Source of the DNA: Flexithrix dorotheae DSM 6795
GTDB taxonomy: Bacteria; Bacteroidota; Bacteroidia; Cytophagales; Flammeovirgaceae
DNA: 64,000 nucleotides
NCBI RefSeq assembly: GCF_000379765.1
Contig: NZ_KB903432.1
Span: 427 to 64,426, forward strand
Direction of reading: 5' to 3'
In this document: positions 63,660 through 64,000 of the stretch, one piece after another
Layout of the letters: the number at the start of each line of letters is the position of its first letter
How positions within the stretch are numbered: position 1 is the stretch's first letter
Translations under genes and position numbers: made by a program
The notes under the pieces: model-generated
Told to the model about the DNA's origin: nothing
The model's input: only the letters and a program-made list of their open reading frames with translations
Database searches by the model: none

Positions 63660-64000
63660 ATGGAAAGGTATTATAAAAAACTATTTCTCCTTTATATTTT
63701 CCTGATGATGATGATTCTCAAGGGATTTGCCCAGGAAGACGATTTGATGAAAATTCTGGAAACTGAAGGAGATGAAAAAAATCAGGTAAATTTTGCCACG
63801 GCAACTTTTAAAGGTACCCGGCTAATTCAGGGGCATTCTGTGGAAACACTTAGAGGAAATGCATTTCAGTTGCTTATTTCCCACCGATTCGGTAGAATTA
63901 ATGGCGGGGCTTACGAATTTTTTGGTTTAGATCAATCCAATGTGAGAATAGGACTGGAATATGGTCTTTCAGATAGACTGAATGTGGGAATTGGGAGAAA
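63660..64000 (+). CDS. DUF5777-family outer-membrane beta-barrel protein (partial, cut by window edge)
   Basis: Starts at ATG 63660 (MERYYKKLFLLYIFL) with a signal peptide ending near ILKGFAQ. It stays open to the window end, giving ~113 residues. The visible part has the DUF5777 start VNFATATFKGTRLIQGHSVE followed by FQLLISHRFGRINGGAYEFF and NVRIGLEYGLSDRLNVGIG, alternating hydrophobic strands of a beta-barrel. The family is a set of Bacteroidota barrels often found with YceI, c-type cytochrome or copper-related genes, as here. The C-terminal half lies outside the window. Confidence 0.85.
   Translation, partial: MERYYKKLFLLYIFLMMMILKGFAQEDDLMKILETEGDEKNQVNFATATFKGTRLIQGHSVETLRGNAFQLLISHRFGRINGGAYEFFGLDQSNVRIGLEYGLSDRLNVGIGR

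Overview
The window looks like a low-GC chromosome segment from a Bacteroidota bacterium, probably an environmental or marine member of the Cytophagales. Support comes from two giant secreted proteins with Por/T9SS C-terminal sorting domains, a SusD-like lipoprotein, a DUF5777 beta-barrel, COG4315 and YceI proteins, PSD1/DUF1501 proteins, and a general lack of Shine-Dalgarno sequences. The species cannot be named from the sequence.

Layout. 1-119 is the start of an XRE regulator running off the left edge. 383-575 and 10768-10956 are diverged copies of one ~190-200 bp sequence in inverted orientation. Between them lie an unknown gene, a truncated IS6-type transposase whose end cuts a secreted-protein gene, an ELWxxDGT-repeat T9SS protein (963 aa) and a subtilisin/beta-helix/PKD/Ig T9SS protein (1815 aa). 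11.2-20.8 kb, which reads as more GC-rich, is a periplasmic oxidation module: a PQQ dehydrogenase with a cytochrome c domain, an IorA/IorB-type molybdenum hydroxylase, two NTF2-like proteins, a divergent AraC regulator and a second IorB-type subunit. 21.4-22.9 kb is a sulfatase.

23.5-41.4 kb is the most distinctive part: an insecticidal-type Tc toxin locus. A 2963-aa TcA faces a 2428-aa fused TcB-TcC across a 24-bp gap. The fused protein ends in a ~310-aa variable tail with a PD-(D/E)xK-like nuclease signature. The next gene upstream of TcB-TcC on the same strand is a DUF1704 (QEGLA, HExxxH) metallopeptidase-like protein. TcA has an unusual added N-terminus. 41.7-47.1 kb carries stress and metabolism genes: a TreS-maltokinase fusion, a Rho-N/SAP-like small protein, a PfpI/DJ-1 protein and a Cys-less ArsC-like protein.

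47.2-51.6 kb holds a DUF1501 + PSD1 cytochrome pair. 51.9-57.2 kb holds Ada, a GNAT + MarR pair, a divergent esterase with a clear palindromic operator between them, and gamma-glutamyltransferase. 57.4-60.7 kb holds a TPR-LuxR-like membrane regulator and a SusD-like lipoprotein with no SusC beside it. 61.2-64.0 kb is a co-directional set of exported proteins (COG4315 lipoprotein, CX4CH cytochrome, OB-fold, YceI, DUF5777), the last cut by the window edge.

No tRNA, rRNA or CRISPR array was recognised. Where the longest reading frame begins at TTG or GTG and a good ATG follows, the ATG was chosen and this is noted.
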